Shown here piece by piece: positions 15,349-23,205 of a DNA stretch of 64,000 nucleotides. The translations under genes and the position numbers were made by a program. The stretch is taken from NCBI GenBank assembly GCA_021782205.1, contig JAJXVH010000004.1, forward strand, positions 35,226-99,225, written 5' to 3'. The first letter of the stretch is position 1. Each line of letters opens with the position of its first letter. Origin of the DNA: a bacterium (GTDB taxonomy: Bacteria > Elusimicrobiota > Elusimicrobia > UBA1565 > UBA9628). Below the pieces are notes generated by a model. The model saw nothing but the letters and a program-made list of their open reading frames with translations. It searched no databases and was not told the DNA's origin.

Positions 15349-17724
15349 CTAATCGGCGCGGCCGACTGCCTCGTGCACTCGCCGGCAGAGTTCGACCATT
15401 GTAAACGGCTTGACCAGAAGTCCGGCGTCCGCGTTGTCCGTGCCGGATGCGTGCCCGGAGATAAGCACAGTGCGGACCGTCGGGCGGCTGCGGCGCAGTT
15501 GCGCGGCGAAGGCGCGGCCGTCCATGCCCGGCAGGGCGATGTCGCACAGCACCGCGTGGATTTCCGCGCGGTGCGCGGCTTCCACCGCGCAAGCCTCTTC
15601 GGCGTCGTGGCAGGCCAGCGCCGTGTAGCCTTGGGCTTTCAGAACGCGCTCGATCATGCGCCGCAAGTCGTCGTCGTACTCGACGATCAAGACGGTCTCG
15701 CCGGCGCCCCGGAGAGGGGCCGCGGAACCGGCCTGAGCCGAGCGTGTGGGCGAGGGCGCGGCGGCCAGCGGGAGATAGAGCCGGAAGGTCGTGCCGCGTC
15801 CCGGCGCGCTATCGACGCCGATATGCCCGCCCGCGCCGTCCGCGACCGTCCTCACGATGGCCAGCCCCAGCCCGGTGCCATGACCCGCCGGCTTCGTCGT
15901 GAAAAACGGCTCGAACAAACGCGCCTTCACTTCCGGGCTCATCCCGCTGCCCGTGTCAACGACGCTCAGGCGCGCGTACAGACCCGGGACGCCGCCTCCC
16001 TCGGACTGCGTAGAATCAATCGTGCCGTCGGCGACGTCGACGCGGATGGTCAGCGTCCCGCCGTCGGGCATGGCGTCGCGCGCGTTGACGGCCAGGTTGA
16101 GCAGCGCTTGATCGAGCGCGGTCGGGTCGATGAGCGCCCAGACCGGCGTCGCCGACGTGTCCAAGCGTAGGGCTATGTTCGCGTTCAGGACGCGGCGCAG
16201 GAGTTTTTGAACGGCGGCAACCGCCGCGTTGAGATCCAACAACTCGGCTTTTCCCGGGCCCTTGCGTCCGAACGACAGCAGTTGGCGCGTCAAATCCGCC
16301 GCCCGCGCGCAGGCCCGCAGTATTTCCCGGGCGTCCTGGGACGTCTGCGATTCGGGATGGGCCGAGGCGATGAACTCGCCGTAGCCTGCGATGGCCGTCA
16401 GCAGGTTGTTGATGTCGTGCGCCACGCCGCCGGCCAGAAGGCCCAGGGGCTCCATCTTCTGCGCTTGGAGGAACTGATCGGCGAGCCGACGCTCGCGGCT
16501 GACGTCGCGCTTTACGGCGATGTAGTGGACCGTTCTTCCGCCGCGGCGGACCGGAGCGATGGCGGCTTCTTCTTGGAACAGCGTGCCGTCCTTGCGTTTG
16601 TTGACGAACTGCCCGCGCCAGACGTCGCCGCGCGTCAGCGTCGCCCAAAGCTCCTCGTAGAAGCCGCGGCTCTGTCGTCCGCTTTTTAGGAAGGATGGAT
16701 TTCCCCCCAAAACCTCGGCGCGTTCGTAGCCGGTCGCGCGCGTGAAGGCGGGGTTCACGTATTCGATTCGCCCCGCGGCGTCGGTGATGATCACGGCCTC
16801 GCTCAACTGCTCCACCGCGCGCAGGAGCAGGGCGCGGCGGCGGCTCAGTCCGTGGCGCGCGCGCGCGGCCTCTCCACGCAGCAGACGCACGAGCACCAGG
16901 CCCGACAGCAGACCCAGCGCCGAAAAGCCGAAAACAAACAGCGCCTCGCGCCGGCGAACGGGGCCCAAAGCCCCTCCGCTGTCCAGTTTCGCGGTCACCA
17001 CCCAGTTGCTGTCTGGCACGCTTTCGGCGAAAGCCAGGACGGGCGCGCCGCGGTAGTCGACGCCGGACAGCAACCCACGCTCTCCGCGCAGGGCGCGCGC
17101 GCCGACCAGCCCCGGCGTCAGCATCGAAACATGCCGGCGCGGCGGCGTTTCGAGCCGGTCGTTCCAAAACGCGATTTCGTCGCCGTCGCGGCGGAGCAGG
17201 GACGTGTAAAGTCCGTCGGACGTTTTTTTCGGCGCCGGGTACTCACCGGCGAGCGCGGCGACGGGAGTTTGCGCGCGCAGGCTGGCGTGGGGGCCGAACG
17301 CGGGCGCGGGCACTTCCAGGCTCCACGCGCCAGGCACGGGCTTGGGCTGTCGCGGAACGGAGAGGACTATTTTCCCGGACGCGACCAGGCGTACCGATAA
17401 AAAGCCCCGGTGGTTCATCAGCACGGCGATCGTGCGCGCGGCGCGGCTACGGGCGGAGGCGTCGCCGGCGAGGGCGCGGCGGCAGTCGTTCATGAACGAC
17501 TCGTCTCCGGCCAGGAAATTCAAGGCGGACAAGTCCTCGCGGGTCGCCGCGACGACGGCGCGCGTCCGCGCGTCGGCGGCTGCTTGAAGCCGCGCCACCT
17601 GCGCGCGCTCGATTTCGCGGGACTGCGCGCTCGCGGACAGCCAGCCCAGCGCTCCGGCGACGGCGACGGAGCCGAGGATGGTCGCGTAGACGGGCGCGTT
17701 CTTCATGGCCGCTTTGCCCAACAT
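15349..17724 (-). CDS. Hybrid sensor histidine kinase with PAS and C-terminal receiver domain
   Basis: 791 residues: N-terminal membrane segment (about 12-30), an extracytoplasmic sensor region of about 230 residues, a second membrane segment (about 265-285), a PAS domain (about 305-425; TDAAGRIEYVNPAF), histidine kinase (phospho-acceptor in GGVAHDINNLLTAI about 450; G2 GTGLGLAI) and a receiver domain at about 670-785 whose acceptor Asp lies in CDIALPGMDG. The sensor is probably dCache-like, but that is a guess. ATG starts at 17724 and 17706 are both possible, and neither has a clear ribosome site. No separate response regulator is adjacent. Confidence 0.9.
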   Translation of the reverse strand: MLGKAAMKNAPVYATILGSVAVAGALGWLSASAQSREIERAQVARLQAAADARTRAVVAATREDLSALNFLAGDESFMNDCRRALAGDASARSRAARTIAVLMNHRGFLSVRLVASGKIVLSVPRQPKPVPGAWSLEVPAPAFGPHASLRAQTPVAALAGEYPAPKKTSDGLYTSLLRRDGDEIAFWNDRLETPPRRHVSMLTPGLVGARALRGERGLLSGVDYRGAPVLAFAESVPDSNWVVTAKLDSGGALGPVRRREALFVFGFSALGLLSGLVLVRLLRGEAARARHGLSRRRALLLRAVEQLSEAVIITDAAGRIEYVNPAFTRATGYERAEVLGGNPSFLKSGRQSRGFYEELWATLTRGDVWRGQFVNKRKDGTLFQEEAAIAPVRRGGRTVHYIAVKRDVSRERRLADQFLQAQKMEPLGLLAGGVAHDINNLLTAIAGYGEFIASAHPESQTSQDAREILRACARAADLTRQLLSFGRKGPGKAELLDLNAAVAAVQKLLRRVLNANIALRLDTSATPVWALIDPTALDQALLNLAVNARDAMPDGGTLTIRVDVADGTIDSTQSEGGGVPGLYARLSVVDTGSGMSPEVKARLFEPFFTTKPAGHGTGLGLAIVRTVADGAGGHIGVDSAPGRGTTFRLYLPLAAAPSPTRSAQAGSAAPLRGAGETVLIVEYDDDLRRMIERVLKAQGYTALACHDAEEACAVEAAHRAEIHAVLCDIALPGMDGRAFAAQLRRSRPTVRTVLISGHASGTDNADAGLLVKPFTMVELCRRVHEAVGRAD

Positions 17725-17773
17725 ATGTGTTCTTTAGCAACGATGAGGCCAGGAAGGGCGGTGCCGCGGCGCG

Positions 17774-18490
17774 CTACAGCGAGGCGCGCAGGCGGCCGGC
17801 GTCGAGGAGGCGCTCGCCGCCGCAGTCGGGGCATTTCTCGGGGCGCGTCACGTAGGGCTGTTTGCACGTCGCGCACAGGAAGCGCACCGAGGGTTCGAGC
17901 GCCGCGGCGACCTCGGGCACGGTCAGCAGCGCGCCGCACTCGCAGCGGCCGCCGTCGGCGGTCTCGCCGCAGCGCGGGCAGGGTCCCGGCGCGTGGCGCG
18001 CGGAAAACCACACGGCGCACTCGGAACAGCGCGCCTGGCCGGCGTCCGCGGCGCCGCCGCAGACGGGGCAGGCGCGGCCCGGCGCGGTATGAACCGGCCG
18101 GGGATCGGCCGCGGCGGTCGGCTCGGGGCCGTCGTCGCGCAGAACGCGCCGGCAGGCGTCCGCGACCGCCTGCTCCATGGGAATGCCGGCGCGGAGCTTG
18201 GCGATGATCGCCGTGCTCAGCGCGCGAACGACGGGGTTGTCCTCGCCCGCGTCGTCTTCGTCCGTCGCGGCGACCAGTTCCAGGCCGCAGGACAGGCAGA
18301 CGCCGCCGTGGTCGCCGCGATCCTCGACTTTCCCGCCGCAGGCGGGGCAGGCGTCCAAGGCCGACGCGTCCGGCCCGTCTTCTTCGGACGCGGCGGCGGC
18401 CGGCGGCGAGAGATGTTGGCCGCACTGGTCGCAGTAGGCGGCATCCTCGGCGTTTTCGCGGCGGCAGGCGGGGCAGGTCTTTTCGCTCAC
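17774..18490 (-). CDS. Multi-zinc-ribbon protein of unknown function
   Basis: 238 residues with about seven CxxC pairs: CPACRR and CDQCG (zinc ribbon 1), CPACGG and CLSCG (2), CPVCGG and CSEC (3), CPRCGE and CECG (4), and CATC and CPDCGG (5). A helical stretch between ribbons 2 and 3 has no recognisable fold. Such proteins often bind nucleic acid or act as adaptors, but no function can be assigned. The GTG start has TATCCT ending 6 nt upstream, predicting a leaderless message. It is divergent from the GDT1 gene, with only about 35 bp between start codons. Confidence 0.7.
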   Translation of the reverse strand: MSEKTCPACRRENAEDAAYCDQCGQHLSPPAAAASEEDGPDASALDACPACGGKVEDRGDHGGVCLSCGLELVAATDEDDAGEDNPVVRALSTAIIAKLRAGIPMEQAVADACRRVLRDDGPEPTAAADPRPVHTAPGRACPVCGGAADAGQARCSECAVWFSARHAPGPCPRCGETADGGRCECGALLTVPEVAAALEPSVRFLCATCKQPYVTRPEKCPDCGGERLLDAGRLRASL

Positions 18491-18525
18491 GGCGCAAGGA
18501 TAGCAAGAGTGATAGAATGCGCGCC

Positions 18526-19119
18526 ATGCCGACCTCCGGCGCGTTTACCTGGGATCCCCGCCTGTTCGTCCTGACGTTCGCGGCGATCTTCGTCGCGGAA
18601 CTCCCCGACAAGACCGCGCTGGCCACGATGATGCTGGCCTCGCGCCGCCGGCCGTCGGCGGTCTTCGCGGGGGCCGCGGCGGCTTTCGCGGTGCAGAGCG
18701 CGATCGCGGTGGTTTTCGGGGGGGCGTTGTCGCGCCTGCCGCCACGACTGGTGCGCTCCGGAGCCGGCATTCTTTTCTTCGTCTTCGCCGCGGTGATGTG
18801 GCGGCGCAGTCCCGAATCGGAAGGCGCCGCGCCTTCCGCCGACCATCGTCATTTCTGGAAAACGGCCGTGGCGGCCTTTATGGTGATCTTCGCGGCGGAG
18901 TGGGGGGACCTGACGCAATTGGCGACCGCCGCGCTGGCGGCGCACTCGCGGCGGCCTTTGACGATTTTTCTGGCTGCGACGGCGGCCTTGTGGGCGGTGG
19001 CGGCGTTGGGGGCGGCTTTGGGTCTCCGCCTGGGCCGCGCGTTTAATCCGCGCCGTCTGGAAATCGCCGCGGCGGTCGTCTTCGCCGGGCTGGGAGCGTA
19101 TTTGCTCCTGGCGGCGTGA
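18526..19119 (+). CDS. GDT1/TMEM165 family (UPF0016) divalent-cation transporter
   Basis: 197 residues with six hydrophobic segments in two repeats, each with the family's acidic motif: ELPDKTALATM in the first and EWGDLTQLAT in the second. Characterised relatives move Mn2+ or Ca2+ across membranes, in bacteria mostly Mn2+ export. The second motif has Leu where K/R is usual, and the first has Pro where Gly is usual. The start at 18526 has TAGAAT ending 7 nt upstream; an in-frame ATG at 18517 overlaps that box and is less likely. It runs in the same direction as the Sel1 gene. Confidence 0.85.
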   Translation: MPTSGAFTWDPRLFVLTFAAIFVAELPDKTALATMMLASRRRPSAVFAGAAAAFAVQSAIAVVFGGALSRLPPRLVRSGAGILFFVFAAVMWRRSPESEGAAPSADHRHFWKTAVAAFMVIFAAEWGDLTQLATAALAAHSRRPLTIFLAATAALWAVAALGAALGLRLGRAFNPRRLEIAAAVVFAGLGAYLLLAA

Positions 19120-19160
19120 AGCGGCTCGACTTCGCGCCGGGAAGCATCGTAGAATGGCTC

Positions 19161-20105
19161 ATGACCGCTCGAACCCCGGCGCTGATCTTGTGTCTGACGG
19201 CGCTCGCTTCCGCCGCCGCTGCCGTTCCCCGTCCGGACTTGCTGGCCGCCGCGAAGAAAGCTCACGACGAAAACCGCGAGCCGGATGAGGTCCGCCTGGT
19301 TAAGGAAGCGGTCGCCGCCGGCGATCCGCGCGCCGAGTTCTGGCTGGGCATCCTGTATGAGCGCGGCCACGGCGTGCCGCAGGATCAGAAGGAAGCCCTG
19401 AGCTGGTTCTTCCGCGCCGCCAACGCCGGGGACGCGATGGCCGAAGGCCGGCTGGGCTTCCTGTTCTACACGGGCCGCGGCGTGCCCCAGGACTACGAGC
19501 GCTCTTTCTCCTGGTATACGAAGTCCGTCACGGGCAAGAACGTCTCAAAGAATCGCCTGGCCGCGTCTTGGTGCAATTTGGGCAACCTCTACTTCTGGGG
19601 CCGCGGTACGCCGAAGAATCCGGCCAAGGCGCGGGACTGCTACAGCCGCGCCGCGGACCTGGGCAGCGCGTTCGCGCAGAACAATCTGGGCTACTTCCTC
19701 GAGCACGGCATCGGAGGCGCGCGCGACTACGCGCAGGCGGTGGCGTGGTATCGAAAGGCCGCGGAGCAGGGACTGGCGTCCGCGCAGAGCAACGTCGGCG
19801 TGATGGTCGACGAGGGGCGCGGCACCGCGTCCGACGCTCTGGCCGCGGCGGGCTGGTATCGCAAGGCCGCGCGTCAAGGAAGCGCTCAGGCGCAATACCA
19901 CTTGGGCCGCGCTTACGAACTGGGCCGCGGCGTGGGCAAGGATCTGGTGCAGGCCTACGCGTGGTACTCTGTGGCGGGAGCGCGCGGCGGCAAGGCGGCC
20001 AAGGACAGCCAGGACAGCCTGGCGCGGCTGAAAACCGTGCTGACGTCCGACCAACTCGCCCGCGCCGAGGCCGTCGCCGCGCAGGAAGGCAAGAATCATG
20101 ATTAG
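19161..20105 (+). CDS. Secreted Sel1-repeat (TPR-like) protein
   Basis: 314 residues: a signal peptide (about 1-22, ending LASAAAA) followed by about six Sel1-like repeats of 36 residues, such as AEFWLGILYERGHGVPQDQK and AQYHLGRAYELGRGVGKD. Sel1 repeats mediate protein-protein contacts, and exported members often act in envelope signalling or stress. The ATG at 19161 has TAGAAT ending 5 nt upstream; an upstream in-frame ATG at 19116 would bury the signal peptide. Its stop overlaps the lipoprotein gene start by 8 nt. Confidence 0.85.
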   Translation: MTARTPALILCLTALASAAAAVPRPDLLAAAKKAHDENREPDEVRLVKEAVAAGDPRAEFWLGILYERGHGVPQDQKEALSWFFRAANAGDAMAEGRLGFLFYTGRGVPQDYERSFSWYTKSVTGKNVSKNRLAASWCNLGNLYFWGRGTPKNPAKARDCYSRAADLGSAFAQNNLGYFLEHGIGGARDYAQAVAWYRKAAEQGLASAQSNVGVMVDEGRGTASDALAAAGWYRKAARQGSAQAQYHLGRAYELGRGVGKDLVQAYAWYSVAGARGGKAAKDSQDSLARLKTVLTSDQLARAEAVAAQEGKNHD

Positions 20106-20799
20106 GCGCGCGTTCACCGTTTGCGCCGTGGCCGCGGCCGCCGCGCTGTGCGGCTGCGCCACGCCGGCCGTGGTCCTGGTCAGCGCGGACTACTCCGCGA
20201 GCAGGATCAAGAAGGTGGCGATGGCGCCGTTCCGGGATTTCCCCGGCTCGGCCGGTTCCGGAGAGATCGCCGCCGACGTCTTCGAGGAATACCTGTTGAT
20301 GCCCGGCTATCAGCTGGTCGAACGCCGCCAGGTCGACGCGCTTCTCAAGGAGCACGGCTTCGAGTTGTCGGGCAACGTCGACCCGAACCAGATCAAGCAG
20401 TTGGGCCACATGCTGGGAGTCGACGCGCTGGTCCTGGGCTCCGTGTCGGATTTCCAGGGTGCCAGCGAGCAGACGGTGATGGTCGACGTGCCGCAGGAGA
20501 CCATGCCCCCTCTGTACGGAGGCATGGTCGGCGAATACGGCGGCGCATACGGGCAGGGCTATGCGGCCAGCGTCGGCTACGGCTACGGAATGCCGACGGA
20601 GACCTCCATCCCGGAGACGGAGTTCGTGCCCGCGCACGTGGCCTTCACGGCCAAGCTGGTGGACGTGGAATCCGCCGAGGTGCTGTGGACCGTCTCCACG
20701 GGCAGCGACGGCAACGATCCGGGCTCCGCCTTGCAGGCGGCTTCCTCCAAGGCGATGAGCTCTTTGGTCGAACAGCTGCGCCGACTGCCGCCGCACTGA
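20098..20799 (+). CDS. CsgG-like lipoprotein
   Basis: 233 residues with a lipoprotein signal (lipobox ALCGC, lipidated Cys about residue 20). The mature part resembles the CsgG/TolB-N-like fold: VAMAPFRDF, YQLVERRQVDALLKEHGF and LGVDALVLGSVSDF, with a Gly/Tyr-rich insertion at about 140-165. CsgG itself is the curli export pore, but many short relatives are of unknown use, and no curli genes lie here. Overlap with the Sel1 gene suggests a joint envelope function. Confidence 0.75.
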   Translation: MIRRAFTVCAVAAAAALCGCATPAVVLVSADYSASRIKKVAMAPFRDFPGSAGSGEIAADVFEEYLLMPGYQLVERRQVDALLKEHGFELSGNVDPNQIKQLGHMLGVDALVLGSVSDFQGASEQTVMVDVPQETMPPLYGGMVGEYGGAYGQGYAASVGYGYGMPTETSIPETEFVPAHVAFTAKLVDVESAEVLWTVSTGSDGNDPGSALQAASSKAMSSLVEQLRRLPPH

Positions 20800-20811
20800 T
20801 CCGGGACCGTC

Positions 20812-22209
20812 ATGAGCGAGCGCGCGTGGAAGACGATCATCGAGCCGTTCAAGGCCAAGGTCGTGGAGCCTTTGGCCTTCACGACGCGTGCGGAGCGCGA
20901 GGCCGTCCTGAGCGAGGCGGGCTGGAACCTGTTCAAGGTCCCCGCCGACAAGGTGCTCATCGACCTGCTCACCGACTCGGGCACCTCGGCGATGTCGGCC
21001 GAGCAGTGGTCGGCGATGATGCGCGGCGACGAGTCCTACGCGGGCGCGCGCAGCTTCTTCACGCTGGAAGCCGAGGTGCGCGGCCTGACCGGCCTCAAGC
21101 ACGTCCTGCCCATGCACCAGGGCCGCGCGGCCGAACGCGTGCTGTTCAAGGCGACCGGCGGTCCCGGCAAGGTCTTCCTCTCTAATTCGCATTTCGACAC
21201 CACGCGCGCCAACATCGAGGCGACGGGCGCCGAGGCGCTGGACCTTCCCGTGCCCGGCGCGCTGGACTTCGGCCGGCCGGCGCCGTTCAAGGGCGACGTG
21301 GACCTGGCCGCACTCGACGCCAAGATCGCGGAGCTGGGCGCCCCGCGCGTGGCGATGATCATCATGACCTTGACCAACAACTCCCTGGGCGGCCAGCCGG
21401 TGTCGTTGGCCAACCTGCGCGCCGCTCGCGAGATTTCGAAGCGGCATAAAGTCCCGCTTTTCCTTGACGTCGCGCGCTTCGCGGAGAACTCCTGGCTGGT
21501 CAAGCTGCGCGAGCCGGGCCAGGCGGACCGTACGCCGGCGCAGATCGCGCGCGAGGCGTTTTCTTATTGCGACGGCTGCTGGATGAGCTCCAAGAAGGAC
21601 GCCTTCGTCAACATCGGCGGATTTCTGGCGCTCAACGACGACGCTCTGGCCAAATCCTGCCGCGACGAAATGATCCTGGGCGAGGGCTTTCCGACCTACG
21701 GCGGGCTGGCGGGCCGTGACTTGGAAGCGCTTGCCGTGGGCTTGCGCGAGGCGCTTGACGAGCACTACCTGCGCTACCGCATCCGCTCCGTGGAATACCT
21801 GGGCGACGGCCTGCGTGGAGCGGGCGTGCCCATCGTGGAGCCGCCCGGCGGCCACGCCATCTACATCGACGCCCGCCGCCTCCTGCCGCACATCCCGCCG
21901 CAGGGCTATCCCGCGCAGGCGCTGGCCTGCGAGCTGTATCTGACCGCGGGCGTGCGCTCGGTGGAGATCGGCACCTTGATGTTCGGCCGCCGCGGCCCGT
22001 CCGGCGAGGTCCTGCCCGCCAGCATGGAGCTGGTGCGCCTGGCCGTCCCGCGCCGCGCCTACACGCAAAGCCACGTGGACTTCCTGATCGAGGTCATGGC
22101 CGACGTCGCCGCCCGCGCCCGGGACATCAAGCCTCTGCGCCTGGTCGAGGCGCCCGCGCGCCTGGGCCACTTCACCGCCCGTTTGGAGCCGGCCGTCGCC
22201 AGCCTATAA
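20812..22209 (+). CDS. tnaA: Tryptophanase (beta-eliminating lyase, PLP-dependent)
   Basis: 465 residues, family length. Splits L-tryptophan into indole, pyruvate and ammonia. The PLP lysine is in MSSKKDAFVNIGGF. Two positions that separate tryptophanase from tyrosine phenol-lyase favour tryptophanase: an Asp in HFDTTR (Asp137 in E. coli TnaA, Thr in TPL) and Ile in VRSVEIGTL where TPL has its substrate-binding Arg381. Some segments (NIGGFLALNDD, YGGLAGRDLEA) look TPL-like, so the activity needs testing. It follows the lipoprotein gene by 12 nt; there is no tnaC-like leader peptide or permease gene nearby. Confidence 0.85.
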   Translation: MSERAWKTIIEPFKAKVVEPLAFTTRAEREAVLSEAGWNLFKVPADKVLIDLLTDSGTSAMSAEQWSAMMRGDESYAGARSFFTLEAEVRGLTGLKHVLPMHQGRAAERVLFKATGGPGKVFLSNSHFDTTRANIEATGAEALDLPVPGALDFGRPAPFKGDVDLAALDAKIAELGAPRVAMIIMTLTNNSLGGQPVSLANLRAAREISKRHKVPLFLDVARFAENSWLVKLREPGQADRTPAQIAREAFSYCDGCWMSSKKDAFVNIGGFLALNDDALAKSCRDEMILGEGFPTYGGLAGRDLEALAVGLREALDEHYLRYRIRSVEYLGDGLRGAGVPIVEPPGGHAIYIDARRLLPHIPPQGYPAQALACELYLTAGVRSVEIGTLMFGRRGPSGEVLPASMELVRLAVPRRAYTQSHVDFLIEVMADVAARARDIKPLRLVEAPARLGHFTARLEPAVASL

Positions 22210-22225
22210 AAGCAAGTGCGTAGTC

Positions 22226-22254
22226 TTGCACGGAAGCCAAATAGGGGCTAAGCT
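22226..22254 (+). promoter_or_regulatory. Promoter of the outer-membrane protein gene
   Basis: TTGCAC (22226-22231) and TAAGCT (22249-22254) with a 17-nt spacer, in the 99-bp gap after tryptophanase. The leader of about 50 nt ends in GGAGGACAAGCG before the ATG at 22309. Confidence 0.55.
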
Positions 22255-22308
22255 TGATCCATTGCAACGACCTCGGCGCCGTAGCGTCGAGGCTGTGGAG
22301 GACAAGCG

Positions 22309-23184
22309 ATGTTTGAATCGAAATCGGGTTTCGTTTTTCTTGGCGCATGGACGCTTTTTGTTCTGTTCTCGGCGACGGTCGACGCGCGGGCTCAGGCGGA
22401 TGATAAGCCGTCGCGACTTAATCCCGCGATCCTGTCCGTCGACAACAGCGTGAGCCTGTCCTACGTGGGCTCCAGCGTCTACTACATCGAGCCCGACAAC
22501 GGCCAGATCGGCAGCGGCTTCAATGATTCCGAGAAGGGCAATATCAAAGGTGGCCGCGGGGCGTTCTCGTATATGGGCTCGCACGGGGAGTTCGTGCAGG
22601 CGCAATACACGGGCCAGGAGGGCAAGCTCAACTACGACGGTTTTCTCATCGGCGGGCCGCCCTACGTACCGCTCAACTCCACGTCTCGCTCGACGGTCCA
22701 GGAATTCGACGCCAAGGCCGGGGTGGGGTTTGCCGTCGCCCGCTCCTGGGTGTTCACACCGTACGTGACCGCGGGACGGCGCTACTGGGTGCGCGAGCTG
22801 GGGCTGGGCACGTCCGGCGGCTACAACGAGTCGTACTCCTTCGGCTACCTGGGTTTCGGGAACTTGATCCAATATTCTCCGCAGAAGCGCCTGGTCTTGT
22901 CCTTGGATCTGTCGGCGGCGAAGATGATGGACGCCAACATTAACGTGCCCTCCGCGGGGCTGAACCATACCGTGCTGGGCCCGGGCCCGGTGATTCGCGC
23001 CGGAGTGGAAGCGGACTACCGTTTGTGGCGCTGGCTGCATGGCTTCGTCGGCCTGGACTACACATACTTCAATTTCTGGCAGAGCGCCACGCAGGCGTCC
23101 GGCTACCTGGAGCCGGTCAGCCGTACGGAGCTGTACTCCGCGTCGGCGGGTTTGCGCGTCTCCTTCAAGAACCTCCTGCCCTGA
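22309..23184 (+). CDS. Outer-membrane beta-barrel protein of unknown function
   Basis: 291 residues with a signal peptide (about 1-30, cleaved near ARAQA). The rest alternates short amphipathic strands rich in Tyr, Gly and Ser, for example AYSRSWVFTPYVT-type strands and LVLSLDLSAAKMMD, typical of an 8-12 strand barrel; the last strand YSASAGLRVSFKNLLP ends close to the C-terminus. No specific family is recognised. Good promoter and a GGAGG site. It is followed 21 nt later by a membrane-protein gene. Confidence 0.7.
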   Translation: MFESKSGFVFLGAWTLFVLFSATVDARAQADDKPSRLNPAILSVDNSVSLSYVGSSVYYIEPDNGQIGSGFNDSEKGNIKGGRGAFSYMGSHGEFVQAQYTGQEGKLNYDGFLIGGPPYVPLNSTSRSTVQEFDAKAGVGFAVARSWVFTPYVTAGRRYWVRELGLGTSGGYNESYSFGYLGFGNLIQYSPQKRLVLSLDLSAAKMMDANINVPSAGLNHTVLGPGPVIRAGVEADYRLWRWLHGFVGLDYTYFNFWQSATQASGYLEPVSRTELYSASAGLRVSFKNLLP

Positions 23185-23205
23185 AACAGGCATAATTTCG
23201 GCCGT

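Noticed and set aside
19528..22170. 880-codon open frame on the minus strand across the Sel1, lipoprotein and tryptophanase genes
   Set aside because: Antisense to three well-supported genes; its product is rich in Arg, Gln, His and Gly with no domain, as expected from the mirror frame of G+C-rich codons.
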